From: Bog-473 sp963817735
GTDB lineage: Bacteria; Actinomycetota; Acidimicrobiia; Acidimicrobiales; RAAP-2
Direction: 5' to 3'
NCBI GenBank assembly: GCA_963817735.1
Contig: CAWFPP010000005.1
Span: 48,906 to 112,905, forward strand
Length of the DNA stretch: 64,000 bases
Position numbers and translations under genes: made by a program. Below are positions 8,466 to 17,740 of the stretch, in pieces; positions within the stretch are counted from its first letter, which is position 1, and each line of letters opens with the position of its first letter. The notes beneath the pieces are model-generated. The model had not been told where the DNA came from. It did not search any database and saw only the letters and a list, made by a program, of their open reading frames with translations.

Positions 8466-10027
8466 ACGATGCGGGTGTCGTGCGACGCCCAGTACTTCTC
8501 GCGCAACACACCCTTGTACAACTTCCCGGTGGGAAGTCGTGGCAGCTCGTCCACGAAGTCCACGCTGCGCGGGCACTTGAAGTGGGCCAGGTGCGCGCGG
8601 CAGAAGGCGATCAACGAGCGCTCGAGCGCGTCGTCGCCCTCGACCCCGTCGACGAGCTGGACCACGGCCTTGACCTCTTCCCCCAGGTCCTCGTTCGGCA
8701 CGCCGATCACGGCGGCATCGAGCACAGAGGGGTGCGTCACGAGGAGGTTCTCCGTCTCCTGCGGGTAGATGTTCACTCCGCCCGAGATGATCATGTGCGC
8801 CTTGCGGTCGGTCAGGAACAGGTACCCGTCCTCGTCCAGATAGCCGACGTCGCCCACCGTTGACGTCCTCCCGTCGTCCCGCCGCGTGCTGGCGGTCTTC
8901 TCGGGGTCGTTGAAGTACTCGAAGTCGGTGGCCCCGGCGAACCACACCGTGCCCGACGTGCCGACCGGGCACGGCCGCCCCTCATCGTCGAGGATGTGGA
9001 TGTCGCTCAGCACCGACCGTCCGACGCTTCCCTTGTGCGCCAGCCAATCGTCGGACGTGATGAACGTGCAACCGTTGCCCTCGGTGGCGGCGTAGTACTC
9101 GAGCAGGATCGGACCGAACCACTCGATCATCTGCTCCTTCACGGGCACCGGGCAGGGCGCGGCGGCGTGGATGATGACCTCCAATGACGACAAGTCGGCC
9201 GCGGCACGTACCTCGTCGGGCAGCTTCAACATGCGGCTGAACATGGTGGGGACCACCTGCGAGTGCGTCACGCCGTGCCGGCCCACCAGCTCGAGATACA
9301 ACGCCGGGTCGAAATGCTCCATCACGACCGCCGTGGACTTCATTCGCAGGGCGATGGCGACGCTCACCTGCGGGGCTGTGTGGTACAGCGGAGCCGGCGA
9401 CAGGTACACCATGCCCTCGCGGCAGCGCCAGAGGGCGGCGATCCCGAGCACGGCGATGCTCGTCTCGGACGGATGGATGTCGTACATGGGGCGAAGGATG
9501 CCTTTGGGTCGCCCCGTGGTACCGGACGAATACATCATCGGCGCACCCAGCTGTTCATCTTGCACATGGTCCGTCGGTTGCGAGCCGACGGCGTCGTCCC
9601 ACGACTCGAACGGCGCCTCCATGCCGGCGCGGCCGCTGCCCGTGGTGTCCACCATGACCCAGCGCTCGACGTCGGGGCACAGCGCCGGCAATTGCCGGGC
9701 GACGTCCGTCTTGGCGGTCGACGTCACGACGACCCGCGACCGGGAGTCGTTGATGACGTATGCCACCTCCTCGGCCGAGAGGTAGAAGTTGACCGGGGTG
9801 AAATAGAGCCCGGTGCGTTCGGCGCCCGCCTCCGCCAACAGCACGGCCGGGTGGTTCTCCATGAAGATCGCCATGTGGTCGCCCTTGCGCAGTCCCGAGT
9901 CGCGCAGGAGGTGGGCCACCTGGTTCGCCGCCGCCTCGTATTCGGCGAACGTCAATGTGCGTCCCGAGGGCGCCATGATGATGGCCGGCTGATCCCCGTG
10001 CTCTGCCGCGTGCTCAGCTGCGTACAT
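8462..10027 (-). CDS. Acyl-CoA synthetase, AMP-binding family
   Basis: This 521-residue enzyme contains the phosphate-binding loop YSSGTTGRPKG, the adenine motif YYAATEGNG, the hinge YLTDRKAHMIISGG-type motif (YLFLTDRKAHMII) and the catalytic lysine in LPRLPTGKLYKG. It should activate a carboxylic acid to its CoA thioester through an adenylate. ATG 10027 has a GGAAGGGGG site upstream and overlaps the end of the hydrolase gene by 14 bases. In this operon it would supply the acyl-CoA used by the dehydrogenase and CoA-transferase. Confidence 0.92.
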   Translation of the reverse strand: MYAAEHAAEHGDQPAIIMAPSGRTLTFAEYEAAANQVAHLLRDSGLRKGDHMAIFMENHPAVLLAEAGAERTGLYFTPVNFYLSAEEVAYVINDSRSRVVVTSTAKTDVARQLPALCPDVERWVMVDTTGSGRAGMEAPFESWDDAVGSQPTDHVQDEQLGAPMMYSSGTTGRPKGILRPMYDIHPSETSIAVLGIAALWRCREGMVYLSPAPLYHTAPQVSVAIALRMKSTAVVMEHFDPALYLELVGRHGVTHSQVVPTMFSRMLKLPDEVRAAADLSSLEVIIHAAAPCPVPVKEQMIEWFGPILLEYYAATEGNGCTFITSDDWLAHKGSVGRSVLSDIHILDDEGRPCPVGTSGTVWFAGATDFEYFNDPEKTASTRRDDGRTSTVGDVGYLDEDGYLFLTDRKAHMIISGGVNIYPQETENLLVTHPSVLDAAVIGVPNEDLGEEVKAVVQLVDGVEGDDALERSLIAFCRAHLAHFKCPRSVDFVDELPRLPTGKLYKGVLREKYWASHDTRIV

Positions 10028-11271
10028 CGACGCCCCCTTCCCGCAGACACGAGTACAGCACGTCCACCAGGCAGGCGCCCATGAGGGGGAGCGCCTGGTT
10101 CTCCAGATGGTTGCGGACGAACCCGCACGCCACGTGGGCTGTCGGGTCGGCAAAGCCGATCTGCCCGCCGGCTCCCATGTGACCGAACGCCCCTTCGTTG
10201 GGGCCGTGCATCGGCGGGGCACCCGGGACGAGCGCCGGTGGCTCCAATGAGTACCCGACGGCCCAGCGGGTGGGGACGCCCATGACAGCGTCACGTCCGC
10301 AGACCTGCTCCGTCCGGAAGCGTTCGACCGAGGCCCGCGAGACGAGCTCTTCGCCGTCGGCCAGCGCGGCGTAGGTCCGGGCCAGGGCCCTGGCCGTCGC
10401 CGTGGCGCCGAGCGCTCCGATCTCGGCGGCCAGCACGTCGGGGGTGTTCATGAATGCGGCGAAGCGGGGCTGGCCCAGCTCGTCGGCGAACAGGCTGCCG
10501 TGCGCGCCGGCCAGGACCGAGCGGCCGGACTTGGATGCGGGGTCGATGGCCCGTAACGTGCTCTGCGTGCCGGGCTTCACGGGGAACTCCATGACCGTCG
10601 CCACCGACGGGAGCTCGGAGGCGCTGGTCCCGATGGAGCAGGCCACCCCGAGCGGTCCGGCCACCTCCGCCGCGAAGAACGTTCCCAGGCTCTGGCCGCT
10701 GATGCGCCGGACCAGCTCGCCCACCAGCCAGCCGAACGTCACCCCGTGGTAGCCGTGCCGCGTGCCTGGCTCCCAGGCGGGCTCGCCACCGGGCGACGGC
10801 GGCCGCGATCGCGGCCGAGTCGCTCCATCCACGTCCGTCCCACGACAGGAGCTGGTCCGCGTCCGGCACGCCGATGGCGCCCGACTGATGGCTCAACAAC
10901 TGCCGCACGGTGGTGGACGACTTGCCGGCCTGGCCGAACTCGGGCCAATAACGGGTCACGGGCGCATTGAGGTCGAGCTCGCCCCGATCCTCCAATACGT
11001 GTGCGCACAGCGTCGTCATGCCCTTGGTCGACGACATGACGACGGCCCGGGTGGCCTCCTCCCACGACCGACCGTCGGGCCCGGCCACACCGGTCCAGAT
11101 GTCCACGACGCACTCGCCGTCGACGAAGGCACAGAAGGCACCACCCCCGTCCCCGAGGTTCGCCCGCCGCTCCCGATCGCCCAAGGTCAGCGTTGCGCCG
11201 GCGCCCAACGTCTCGGCCACTTGATCGAAGCCGGGCGCGACGAACCCCTTGACGTCGGACACGCCGGTCAC
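10014..11271 (-). CDS. Beta-lactamase-fold serine hydrolase/esterase, one frameshift
   Basis: The N-terminal frame (11271 to about 10790) contains the SxxK nucleophile motif as SSTK (about residue 80) and the QLLSHQSGAIG segment of class C-like esterases. The C-terminal frame (from about 10800) continues with WEPGTRHGYHGVTFGWL, which holds the Tyr motif, and ends with FGHMGAGGQIGFADP, the HxG-like region. A single break near 10775-10800, in a GC-rich stretch, separates them. GTG 11271 overlaps the LLM stop (GTGA). These enzymes hydrolyse esters or lactones and are common in CoA-linked catabolic clusters. Confidence 0.82.
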
Positions 11272-12269
11272 AGCGCCCGGAGCTCCCGCTCGACGTCGGG
11301 CCACCACTCCTTACGCCACCACGACACGTTGATGCGGTCGACCAGTCCCCCGTAGCGGGCGGTCACCTCCCGGGCCAGGGCATCGGGCGCGCAGACGATG
11401 GTCAGCGTGTCGAGGACCTCATCGTCGACGAGGCGCGCCATCTCGTCCCAACGACCCCTCTTCGAACACTCGTAGAGGTCGGCCTGCAGGTCGCCCCAGC
11501 CGTGGAGGTCCAAGACGGGCCGGTAGGCCGGCGTCGACGCGTAGTAGCCGACCTGGTTCCGCATGGCGTTGCGGGCCTTCTCCATCTTCGACGGGTCCTC
11601 CACCACCGAGATGAAGCCGGGACAGGTCACCTCGAACCCGTCCCGACGGCGACCCGCCTTCGACAACCCCCGGTCGACCGCCGGCAGGATCACCTCACGC
11701 AGGTAGCGCCCCGTGCAGATGCCGTGCGTGATGACCCCGTCCGCCACCTCCCCGGCGACCTCGTTCATGCGAGGCCCCACCGCGGCCAGGAAGACACGAG
11801 GTGGTCCATACGAGTGCGGGGGCGGGGCGAAGACAGGCGTCATCAAGGTGTGCGTGTAGAAGTCGCCCTCGAACCCGAGCGTCGCCCCGTCGTTCCACGA
11901 CGCCCAGATCGCCCGCAGGGCGAGCACGTAGTCCCGCATGCGTGCGGCGGGATGCGACCACGTGGAGCTGAACCGCTTCTCGATGTGCCGCCGCACCTGC
12001 GATCCCAGCCCGAGCACGACGCGTCCCCCGGAATACTCCTGCAGCTGGTTGGTCGTGTACGCCATGCTCATCGGGTTGCGGGCGAAGGCCACGGCGATCC
12101 CGGTCCCGAGGGACACCGACGTCGAGTGCTCGGCCGCCAGTGTCAACGACAGGAACGGGTCGTTCGTCGTCTCGGCCGCCCAGACGCAGTCCAGCCCGGC
12201 GGCCTCGGCGGCAGCCACCCGGTCGGCCACCCGGGGCAGCTCCATCCCGAGACCGCTGTCGATCTTCAC
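11268..12269 (-). CDS. LLM-class F420-dependent oxidoreductase (MSMEG_2256/TIGR03617-like)
   Basis: This 333-residue protein has the bacterial luciferase-like TIM-barrel pattern: FLSLTLAAEHSTSVSLGTGIAVAF-type strands, then SGGRVVLGLGSQVRRHI, the cofactor-binding segment. The sequence resembles actinobacterial F420-binding members more than FMN-binding ones, though this is a family-level judgement. GTG 12269 with GAGG upstream was chosen. It lies 13 bases after the CaiB gene and overlaps the hydrolase start, and a related LLM gene opens the divergent operon at 16583. Confidence 0.85.
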   Translation of the reverse strand: MKIDSGLGMELPRVADRVAAAEAAGLDCVWAAETTNDPFLSLTLAAEHSTSVSLGTGIAVAFARNPMSMAYTTNQLQEYSGGRVVLGLGSQVRRHIEKRFSSTWSHPAARMRDYVLALRAIWASWNDGATLGFEGDFYTHTLMTPVFAPPPHSYGPPRVFLAAVGPRMNEVAGEVADGVITHGICTGRYLREVILPAVDRGLSKAGRRRDGFEVTCPGFISVVEDPSKMEKARNAMRNQVGYYASTPAYRPVLDLHGWGDLQADLYECSKRGRWDEMARLVDDEVLDTLTIVCAPDALAREVTARYGGLVDRINVSWWRKEWWPDVERELRAL

Positions 12270-12282
12270 TGCGGTCGCCTCC

Positions 12283-14538
12283 TCACACGGGCACCGACGC
12301 AGACGTCGCCGCCTTCTTGATCCGTCTGCGCACGGGCGCCGGCGTCGGTGCCGGGCCCTTGACCGCCGGCGCGTCCACCGACAACGACAACGGCAGCCCG
12401 ACCTGCACGAAGCGTCCCGCGGCCGGGTGCCGGTAGTGGCGCAGCAGCTCACGGGCCACGACTTGGGGGTCGTCGGGGACCGCCGAGGGGTGCACGCTCA
12501 TCGCCGCCGGGACACCTTCAGAGTGCAACGCCGACAGTGCCGACTCCACGGTGAGCAGCCCGACCGCGTCGGCGACCTCGTCGACGAGCGGCGCGGTGGC
12601 CCCGTCCCCGTCGAGACCGCCGTCACCGCCGTCGCCGCCGAAGAGACCCAGCGCCCGCAACAGCCCCGCCCGGTGGGCGCCCGTCACGCAGCAGACGGTC
12701 ACCCATCCGTCCGTAGCTCGATACAGGTGAAACCACAGGGAAGGGCCCCACAGGTCGGCTCCCACCCGATCCGGCACGGCACCGTCGACAGCCAGTGCCG
12801 CCACGTCCTCGGACTGGAACACGGTCGCCGTCAACGCCAGCGACGCATCGACCCCCGTCACCGCGACGCCCTGCGCCCGTCCCAGCAAGGCGAGCACGAT
12901 CCCCGCCCCCAGCAACAGCCCGGTCCCATAGTCGTTGGCGGTGAAGTTGACCGGCACCGGCCGCACACCGCCGCCCTGCGTCATCTCCATCCCGGTCGCC
13001 GCCTGGACCACGTAGTCGAAGGAAGGGCGACCGGCCAGCGGCCCCGCCACCCCGAAGCCCTTGGCCCGCGCGTAGACGAGCGCGGGGTTGACGGCGCGCA
13101 GCGCGTCCTCGGCCAGGCCCAGCCGCTCCCATGCCCCCGCCATCGCGTTCTCGACCACGACGTCAGACGCCGCAACGAGGTCGAGCAGGCGCACCCGGTC
13201 CTCAAGGGTCTTGAGGTCGAGCACGATCCCGCGCTTCGAGCGATTGGCGTCGACATAGATATTGGGGAGAACCGGCATCATCTGGAACCCGCCCTCGCCG
13301 CCGGGCGGCTCCACCTTCACGACGTCGGCGCCGAGCTCGGCGAGCAGACGGGACGCCAGCGGTCCGGCCCAGAAGGAGGAGAGGTCGACGATGCGGTGGC
13401 CGCCGAGCGCGCCCTGCTCCCCGCCGTGCCGGCGGCCGGGCCGCCGTGCGCCGGACCCGACGGCGATCCGTACCGGCGGGCCGACCAACGACACCCGCCC
13501 GAGGACCGGGTCATCGACGTCTGCGACGAGGTGGTCGACGCGAGCCTGCTCGCTGGCGAGCCACTCGGCGAGCGAATTGCACTTGGCGACGGCGGCGGGC
13601 CGGTCCAGCAGCGCCCTCTCCCATTCGTCGGCCGTCTTGGATCCGAAGCCCTCGATGAAGCGGGCGAGCATGGCACGGTTCCACTCGCGGTCGGCGAGCT
13701 TGGACAGGCCTTCGGGGGTGGAGTAGTCCAGCCCACCGTCGTCGAGGCCCAGCAGCCGGCAGAGCTCGCGCCAGCGCTCCGTGCCGCTCATGTTCACCAT
13801 GACGGCGCGGCCGTCGGCCGTGTCGAAGACCCGCAGGATCGGCGACTTGGTCTGGCGCACGATACGGGGCCGGTGTCCCTCCCGATGGAAGATCGCCGCA
13901 GCGTTCAAGAACAGGAGCGCATCGAGCAGGGACGTCTCCACGTGTTGGCCGTAGCCGGTCGAGGCGCGCTTGATCAATGCGGCCCCCGCGCCGAGGACGG
14001 CTACCAGCGCCGCCGACACACTGGCCACGGGGAAGGGGAGCCAGATGGGATCGTCCCCGGTGAACAGACCCTGTTGTGCGCCGGCCCGGGCCTGCACCAG
14101 CGGCTCCCACCCGGGCTCGTCGCGTGACGGCCCGTCAGATCCCCACGCAGTGATGGAACACGTGACCAACCGCGGGTGCCCGGAGCGCAGCGTGGCCGGC
14201 GCCAGCCCGAGGCGGTCCAGCGCACCCGGCCGTAGGTTCTCGACCACCAGGTCGGCCTCGTCGACGAGGTCTCGCAGCGCGCCCGCACCAGCCGGGGAGC
14301 GCAGGTCGAGTTCGACCGTCTCCTTGCCCCGGTTCCAGGCGGCGAAGCGGGCGGGATCGGCCCGCAACGGATCGCCACCGGGACGCTCGACCTTCACCAC
14401 CCGCGCACCGAGGTCGGCGAAGATCGTGGCGGCGAGCGGGGCGGCGACGTACTGACCGATCTCGACGACCCGCAGACCACTGAGCACCTGCGCCTGGCTT
14501 CCCGGGGGATGGGGTGCCGGCGGATGCTCAGTGGCCAC
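12283..14538 (-). CDS. Fused double CaiB/BaiF-family CoA-transferase
   Basis: About 751 residues, nearly twice the usual 400. The first half starts with LSGLRVVEIGQYVAAPLAAT and ADLGARVVKVERPGGDPLR. The second repeats the pattern from about residue 380 with GGHRIVDLSSFWAGPLASR and AELGADVVKVEPPGGEGG. Each is a full class III CoA-transferase domain, so the fusion gives both subunits of the interlinked dimer in one chain. These enzymes move CoA between acids, or act as racemases in the AMACR branch. GTG 14538 overlaps the dehydrogenase end by 11 bases; the very N-terminus is uncertain. Confidence 0.88.
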   Translation of the reverse strand: MATEHPPAPHPPGSQAQVLSGLRVVEIGQYVAAPLAATIFADLGARVVKVERPGGDPLRADPARFAAWNRGKETVELDLRSPAGAGALRDLVDEADLVVENLRPGALDRLGLAPATLRSGHPRLVTCSITAWGSDGPSRDEPGWEPLVQARAGAQQGLFTGDDPIWLPFPVASVSAALVAVLGAGAALIKRASTGYGQHVETSLLDALLFLNAAAIFHREGHRPRIVRQTKSPILRVFDTADGRAVMVNMSGTERWRELCRLLGLDDGGLDYSTPEGLSKLADREWNRAMLARFIEGFGSKTADEWERALLDRPAAVAKCNSLAEWLASEQARVDHLVADVDDPVLGRVSLVGPPVRIAVGSGARRPGRRHGGEQGALGGHRIVDLSSFWAGPLASRLLAELGADVVKVEPPGGEGGFQMMPVLPNIYVDANRSKRGIVLDLKTLEDRVRLLDLVAASDVVVENAMAGAWERLGLAEDALRAVNPALVYARAKGFGVAGPLAGRPSFDYVVQAATGMEMTQGGGVRPVPVNFTANDYGTGLLLGAGIVLALLGRAQGVAVTGVDASLALTATVFQSEDVAALAVDGAVPDRVGADLWGPSLWFHLYRATDGWVTVCCVTGAHRAGLLRALGLFGGDGGDGGLDGDGATAPLVDEVADAVGLLTVESALSALHSEGVPAAMSVHPSAVPDDPQVVARELLRHYRHPAAGRFVQVGLPLSLSVDAPAVKGPAPTPAPVRRRIKKAATSASVPV

Positions 14539-15802
14539 GAGTCGCTCTTGTGCCCGAAGCGGTCGCCGTTCCCGACCTCGTCCGGGCGTCGCCAAGATCG
14601 AGACCGCCACGGTCAAGATCGCCCGGCATGAGGTCACCTTCTTCGTCACGGGGCAGGCCGAGCACGCGCTCGGCGATGACGTTGCGCACGATCTGGTTGG
14701 TCCCGCCCCCGATGGATGCCGACTGGGAGCTGAGCAGCTGGTCCGACCAGCGCCCGGCGTCGGGGTCGTCGGCCGTCCAGGCGACGGCGTGCATGCCCGC
14801 CGTCTCCACGGCCACGAGGGCGGACTCCTGGACCAGTTGTGCCATGGCCAGCTTGAGCACCGATGCCGCCGCGCCGTCGCCCCCCTTGGCCTTCACCTGC
14901 AGGTAGCCGGTGAGGTGCCGGAGGACCATCTGGCGGATGCGCAGCTGCACCAGGCGGTCGCGCAGGACGGGACGTGACGCCAGTCCACGGCGCTTCGCCT
15001 CCTCGGCCAGTGCGGTGAAGCCGCCCTTCCCGCCGCCTCCGCCGCCCATGTTGCCCAGGGCCTGCCGCTCGAAGGCGAGCATGGTGCGGGCCACCCGCCA
15101 GCCGTCGTCGACCGCACCGACGACGTTGGCCGCCGGCACCCGCACCTCGTCGAGGAAGACTTCGTTGAAGTGGGACTCACCGGTGATCTGGCGCAGGGGC
15201 CGCACCGTGATCCCCGGGACGTGCATGTCGACGATGAGCATGGTGATGCCCTCGCGCTTGGGCCGGGCCGGGTCGGTTCGCACGAGGCAGGCGGCGTAGT
15301 CGCTGTGCTGGGCGCCCGAGGTCCACACCTTCTGGCCCTGCAGCACGAACTCGTCGCCGTCACGCCGGGCCCGCGTCTGCACGCTCGAGAGGTCCGAGCC
15401 CGCACCTGGCTCGCTGAACAGCTCGCACCAGACGTGCTCGCCCCGCAGCAGCGGCGGAATGAACGCCATCTTCTGCTCCTCGTTCGCGTGCACCAGCAGC
15501 GTGGGCCCGCACATGCCGAGCCCGATCTCGAGCGAGCGGGGCGGCACCTTGAAGGCCTTGGCCTCGGCGTCGTAGATGCGCTGGTAGCGGCCGGGGAGCC
15601 CACGCCCGCCGTACTCCGCCGGCCACGTGATGCCGGCCAGGCCCGCGTTCGCCAGCTGGCGCTGGTACGCAACCGAACGGGCCAGTCCCGAGCCGCCGAA
15701 CGAGACCACGCCGCTCGGCTCCTCCCCCTTCTCCGGCAGCGTCGCCGCCAGGAAGGCCAGCACCTCCCGGCGGAACTCGTCCTCGGTGGGGGCGTCGGTC
15801 AT
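14528..15802 (-). CDS. Acyl-CoA dehydrogenase
   Basis: This 424-residue flavoprotein has the FAD/substrate segment ELFSEPGAGSDLSS, the central beta-barrel with VWTSGAQHSDYA, and the C-terminal FAD-binding motif IGGGTNQIVRNVIAERVLGLP. It would introduce a 2,3-double bond into an acyl-CoA and pass electrons to ETF. A Gly-rich insert (GNMGGGGGGKGG) lies near residue 250. After the usual end (LPRD) there is an extra, low-complexity tail of about 40 residues. ATG 15802 overlaps the TetR stop (ATGA). Confidence 0.92.
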   Translation of the reverse strand: MTDAPTEDEFRREVLAFLAATLPEKGEEPSGVVSFGGSGLARSVAYQRQLANAGLAGITWPAEYGGRGLPGRYQRIYDAEAKAFKVPPRSLEIGLGMCGPTLLVHANEEQKMAFIPPLLRGEHVWCELFSEPGAGSDLSSVQTRARRDGDEFVLQGQKVWTSGAQHSDYAACLVRTDPARPKREGITMLIVDMHVPGITVRPLRQITGESHFNEVFLDEVRVPAANVVGAVDDGWRVARTMLAFERQALGNMGGGGGGKGGFTALAEEAKRRGLASRPVLRDRLVQLRIRQMVLRHLTGYLQVKAKGGDGAAASVLKLAMAQLVQESALVAVETAGMHAVAWTADDPDAGRWSDQLLSSQSASIGGGTNQIVRNVIAERVLGLPRDEEGDLMPGDLDRGGLDLGDARTRSGTATASGTRATRGH

Positions 15803-16485
15803 GTCGGCACGACCGTGGCGGTGACCCCGGTCGTCGGTCGTGGGAGGCCGACGGCGAGCAGCCCGCCGAAGACCATGTCCTTCATGACGCGGGCCAGCAG
15901 CTCGGGATCGGAGCGGTCGAGGGTGGTGATGGAGCGCAACATGCCGTCGAGCATGGTCACGGCCGCCCGCGCCTCGTCCTCGCCCAGGCCGGGTCGTACC
16001 TCGCAGAGCAGGTGCACCCATTCGGCCATACGCACCCGCTCAATCCGGGCTACCCGCCGCCGGGCATCGTCGTCGAGCGAGCGGTATTCCTTCGTGAAGA
16101 CGTCGCGGAGGTTCCCGTTGCGCAGCTGCAGCACGATGGCCGCGTCAATGAGCCGCTCGAGCGTCTCCATCGGCTCCTTGTCCTCGTTGAGGACGTCGTC
16201 GACCGTTCCCCTCCAGATGATCGCCGCCTCTTCGATGAGCACCGACAGGAGCTCGCCCTTGCTGCCGAAGTAGCGGTAGATGGCCGGCCCGCTGACCCCG
16301 GCGACGGCGCCGATGTCGCCCAGGCTGGTCTCGCGGAAGCCCCGTTCTCGGAAGAGCTCGGTGGCGGCGGCCATGATCGCCTCGCGGGTGCGCTCGCCCT
16401 TCGTCGTCTTGGTGGTGGTCGTGGTCCGAGGGGAGGCTGCCGGAGCCGCCGCAGACGAGCTCATAGGGGTACGAATGTTAGCCAC
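15799..16485 (-). CDS. TetR-family transcriptional regulator, first gene of the nine-gene operon
   Basis: This 228-residue protein has an N-terminal Ser/Thr/Ala tail, then a TetR HTH: RTREAIMAAATELFRERGF, SLGDIGAVAGVSGPAIYRYF, GSKGELL. The remainder is a helical ligand-binding domain. ATG 16485 was used; ATG 16464 is possible. It heads the minus-strand operon (dehydrogenase overlapping by four bases) and faces the LLM gene at 16583. An inverted repeat between them is the likely operator. An acyl-CoA or pathway intermediate is a plausible ligand. Confidence 0.9.
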   Translation of the reverse strand: MANIRTPMSSSAAAPAASPRTTTTTKTTKGERTREAIMAAATELFRERGFRETSLGDIGAVAGVSGPAIYRYFGSKGELLSVLIEEAAIIWRGTVDDVLNEDKEPMETLERLIDAAIVLQLRNGNLRDVFTKEYRSLDDDARRRVARIERVRMAEWVHLLCEVRPGLGEDEARAAVTMLDGMLRSITTLDRSDPELLARVMKDMVFGGLLAVGLPRPTTGVTATVVPT

Positions 16486-16539
16486 CTGTCACAAATCTGC
16501 CGCTGTACGTTGACTCGACCCTCGGGGCATGCTTAAAGT

Positions 16540-16553
16540 TTAACCACCGTTAA
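16540..16553. promoter_or_regulatory. Inverted repeat in divergent promoter, candidate TetR operator
   Basis: TTAAC at 16540-16544 and GTTAA at 16549-16553 form an inverted repeat with a four-base spacer in the only AT-rich stretch of the 97-base gap between the two divergent operons. It lies 30 bases before the GTG of the plus-strand LLM gene. The position suits an operator controlling both operons. Short arms make this a tentative call. Confidence 0.4.
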
Positions 16554-16582
16554 CAAAAGTGCAAGGGACGGGGAGGGCGAGC

Positions 16583-17740
16583 GTGGAGTTCGGCTTGTTC
16601 ATGGAGCTGTCGGTGCCACGTCCGTGGACGGCGGACTCCGAGCGCCAGGTGTACGAGAACGCACTCGAGCAGGTGCGCCTGGCCGACGAGCTGGGTTTCG
16701 ACTACATCTGGGCCGTCGAGCACCACTTCTTGGAGGAGTACTCGCACTGCTCGGGCCCCGACATCTTCCTCGCGGCGGCGGCGACCATGACCAAGCGCAT
16801 CAGGGTCGGGCACGGCGTGGTGGCGTGCGTGCCGCAGTACCAGAGTCCCATCCGGGTGGCGGAGCGGGCGGCGGTCCTCGACATCATCTCGGGCGGACGA
16901 TTGGAGTTGGGGACCGGCCGTTCCGCGACGTGGCCGGAATTGAGCGGCTTCGGGGCGAACCCCGACGACACCAAGAAGACCTGGGACGAGTTCGTCCGTG
17001 TCATCCCCAAAATGTGGATGCAGGAGCGCTTCGCCTGGAACGGACGCATGTTCTCCATGCCGGAGCGAGCCATCCTGCCCAAGCCGCTGCAGAAGCCGCA
17101 CCCGCCGATGTGGGTGGCGGTGACGTCGCCCGGCACGGAGATCGACGCGGCCGATCGGGGGCTGGGTTGCCTGGGGTTGTCGCCGGGGGGTTTCGCGGAC
17201 TCCGAGAAGAAGGTGTTGAACTACCGCAAGCACATTGAGACGTGTGACCCGGTCGGCGCCTTCGTGAACGACAAGGTGTTGACGGTGAACTTCCTGTCGT
17301 GCTGCGAGGACGGTGACCTGGGCCGGCGCAACGGGCTGAAGGTTGCTTCCATGTTCTCCTACATGGCGGCGCAGCTGCTGTCGGCCAAAGAGGTGTTGCC
17401 GACGCACTCCTATCCCTCCGAGGGGCTGCTGCCGGCGCTGCGGCGGGAATCGGGGTCGCCCGGGGACGCCGCCAAGGCCTTCAAGGGCGTGACCATGGGG
17501 ACGCCGGACGACGTGGCCGACGCCATCACCGCCTGGGAGAACGTCGGCTTCGACGGGATCAATTTCATCCACCAGTTCATGGAGGTCGTGCCGCAGCAGT
17601 ACGTGCTCGACTCCATGCGGCTGTTCGCCGAGGAGGTCATGCCGCGCTTCAAGACGGGACGGTCGGGCGGGCGGTGCGGCCGCCGGGGCGAAAGGGCGGG
17701 TCGTCCCGCCGGATCGCCGCCGGGGCGGGGGTGGCTCTGA
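16583..17740 (+). CDS. LLM-class flavin-dependent oxidoreductase
   Basis: This 385-residue luciferase-like monooxygenase begins EFGLFMELSVPRPW, then LADELGFDYIWAVEHHF (a cofactor-side His pair) and LDIISGGRLELGTGRSA. The EHHF motif is typical of alkanal-monooxygenase-like members that use reduced flavin or F420. GTG 16583 has a strong GGGGAGGG site at 16570-16577. The C-terminal 20 residues after FKTGR are Gly/Arg-rich and may be read-through into the overlap. Its stop overlaps the next start (TGATG at 17738-17742). Confidence 0.88.
   Translation: MEFGLFMELSVPRPWTADSERQVYENALEQVRLADELGFDYIWAVEHHFLEEYSHCSGPDIFLAAAATMTKRIRVGHGVVACVPQYQSPIRVAERAAVLDIISGGRLELGTGRSATWPELSGFGANPDDTKKTWDEFVRVIPKMWMQERFAWNGRMFSMPERAILPKPLQKPHPPMWVAVTSPGTEIDAADRGLGCLGLSPGGFADSEKKVLNYRKHIETCDPVGAFVNDKVLTVNFLSCCEDGDLGRRNGLKVASMFSYMAAQLLSAKEVLPTHSYPSEGLLPALRRESGSPGDAAKAFKGVTMGTPDDVADAITAWENVGFDGINFIHQFMEVVPQQYVLDSMRLFAEEVMPRFKTGRSGGRCGRRGERAGRPAGSPPGRGWL

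Noticed and set aside
10014..11271. Beta-lactam resistance from the beta-lactamase-like fold
   Set aside because: There is no signal peptide, and the motifs and operon context fit cytoplasmic esterases of the class C-like family.
11938..14127. A 729-codon open frame on the plus strand across the CaiB gene
   Set aside because: It crosses several real minus-strand genes, has no ribosome site and shows only compositional repeats typical of antisense GC-rich DNA.
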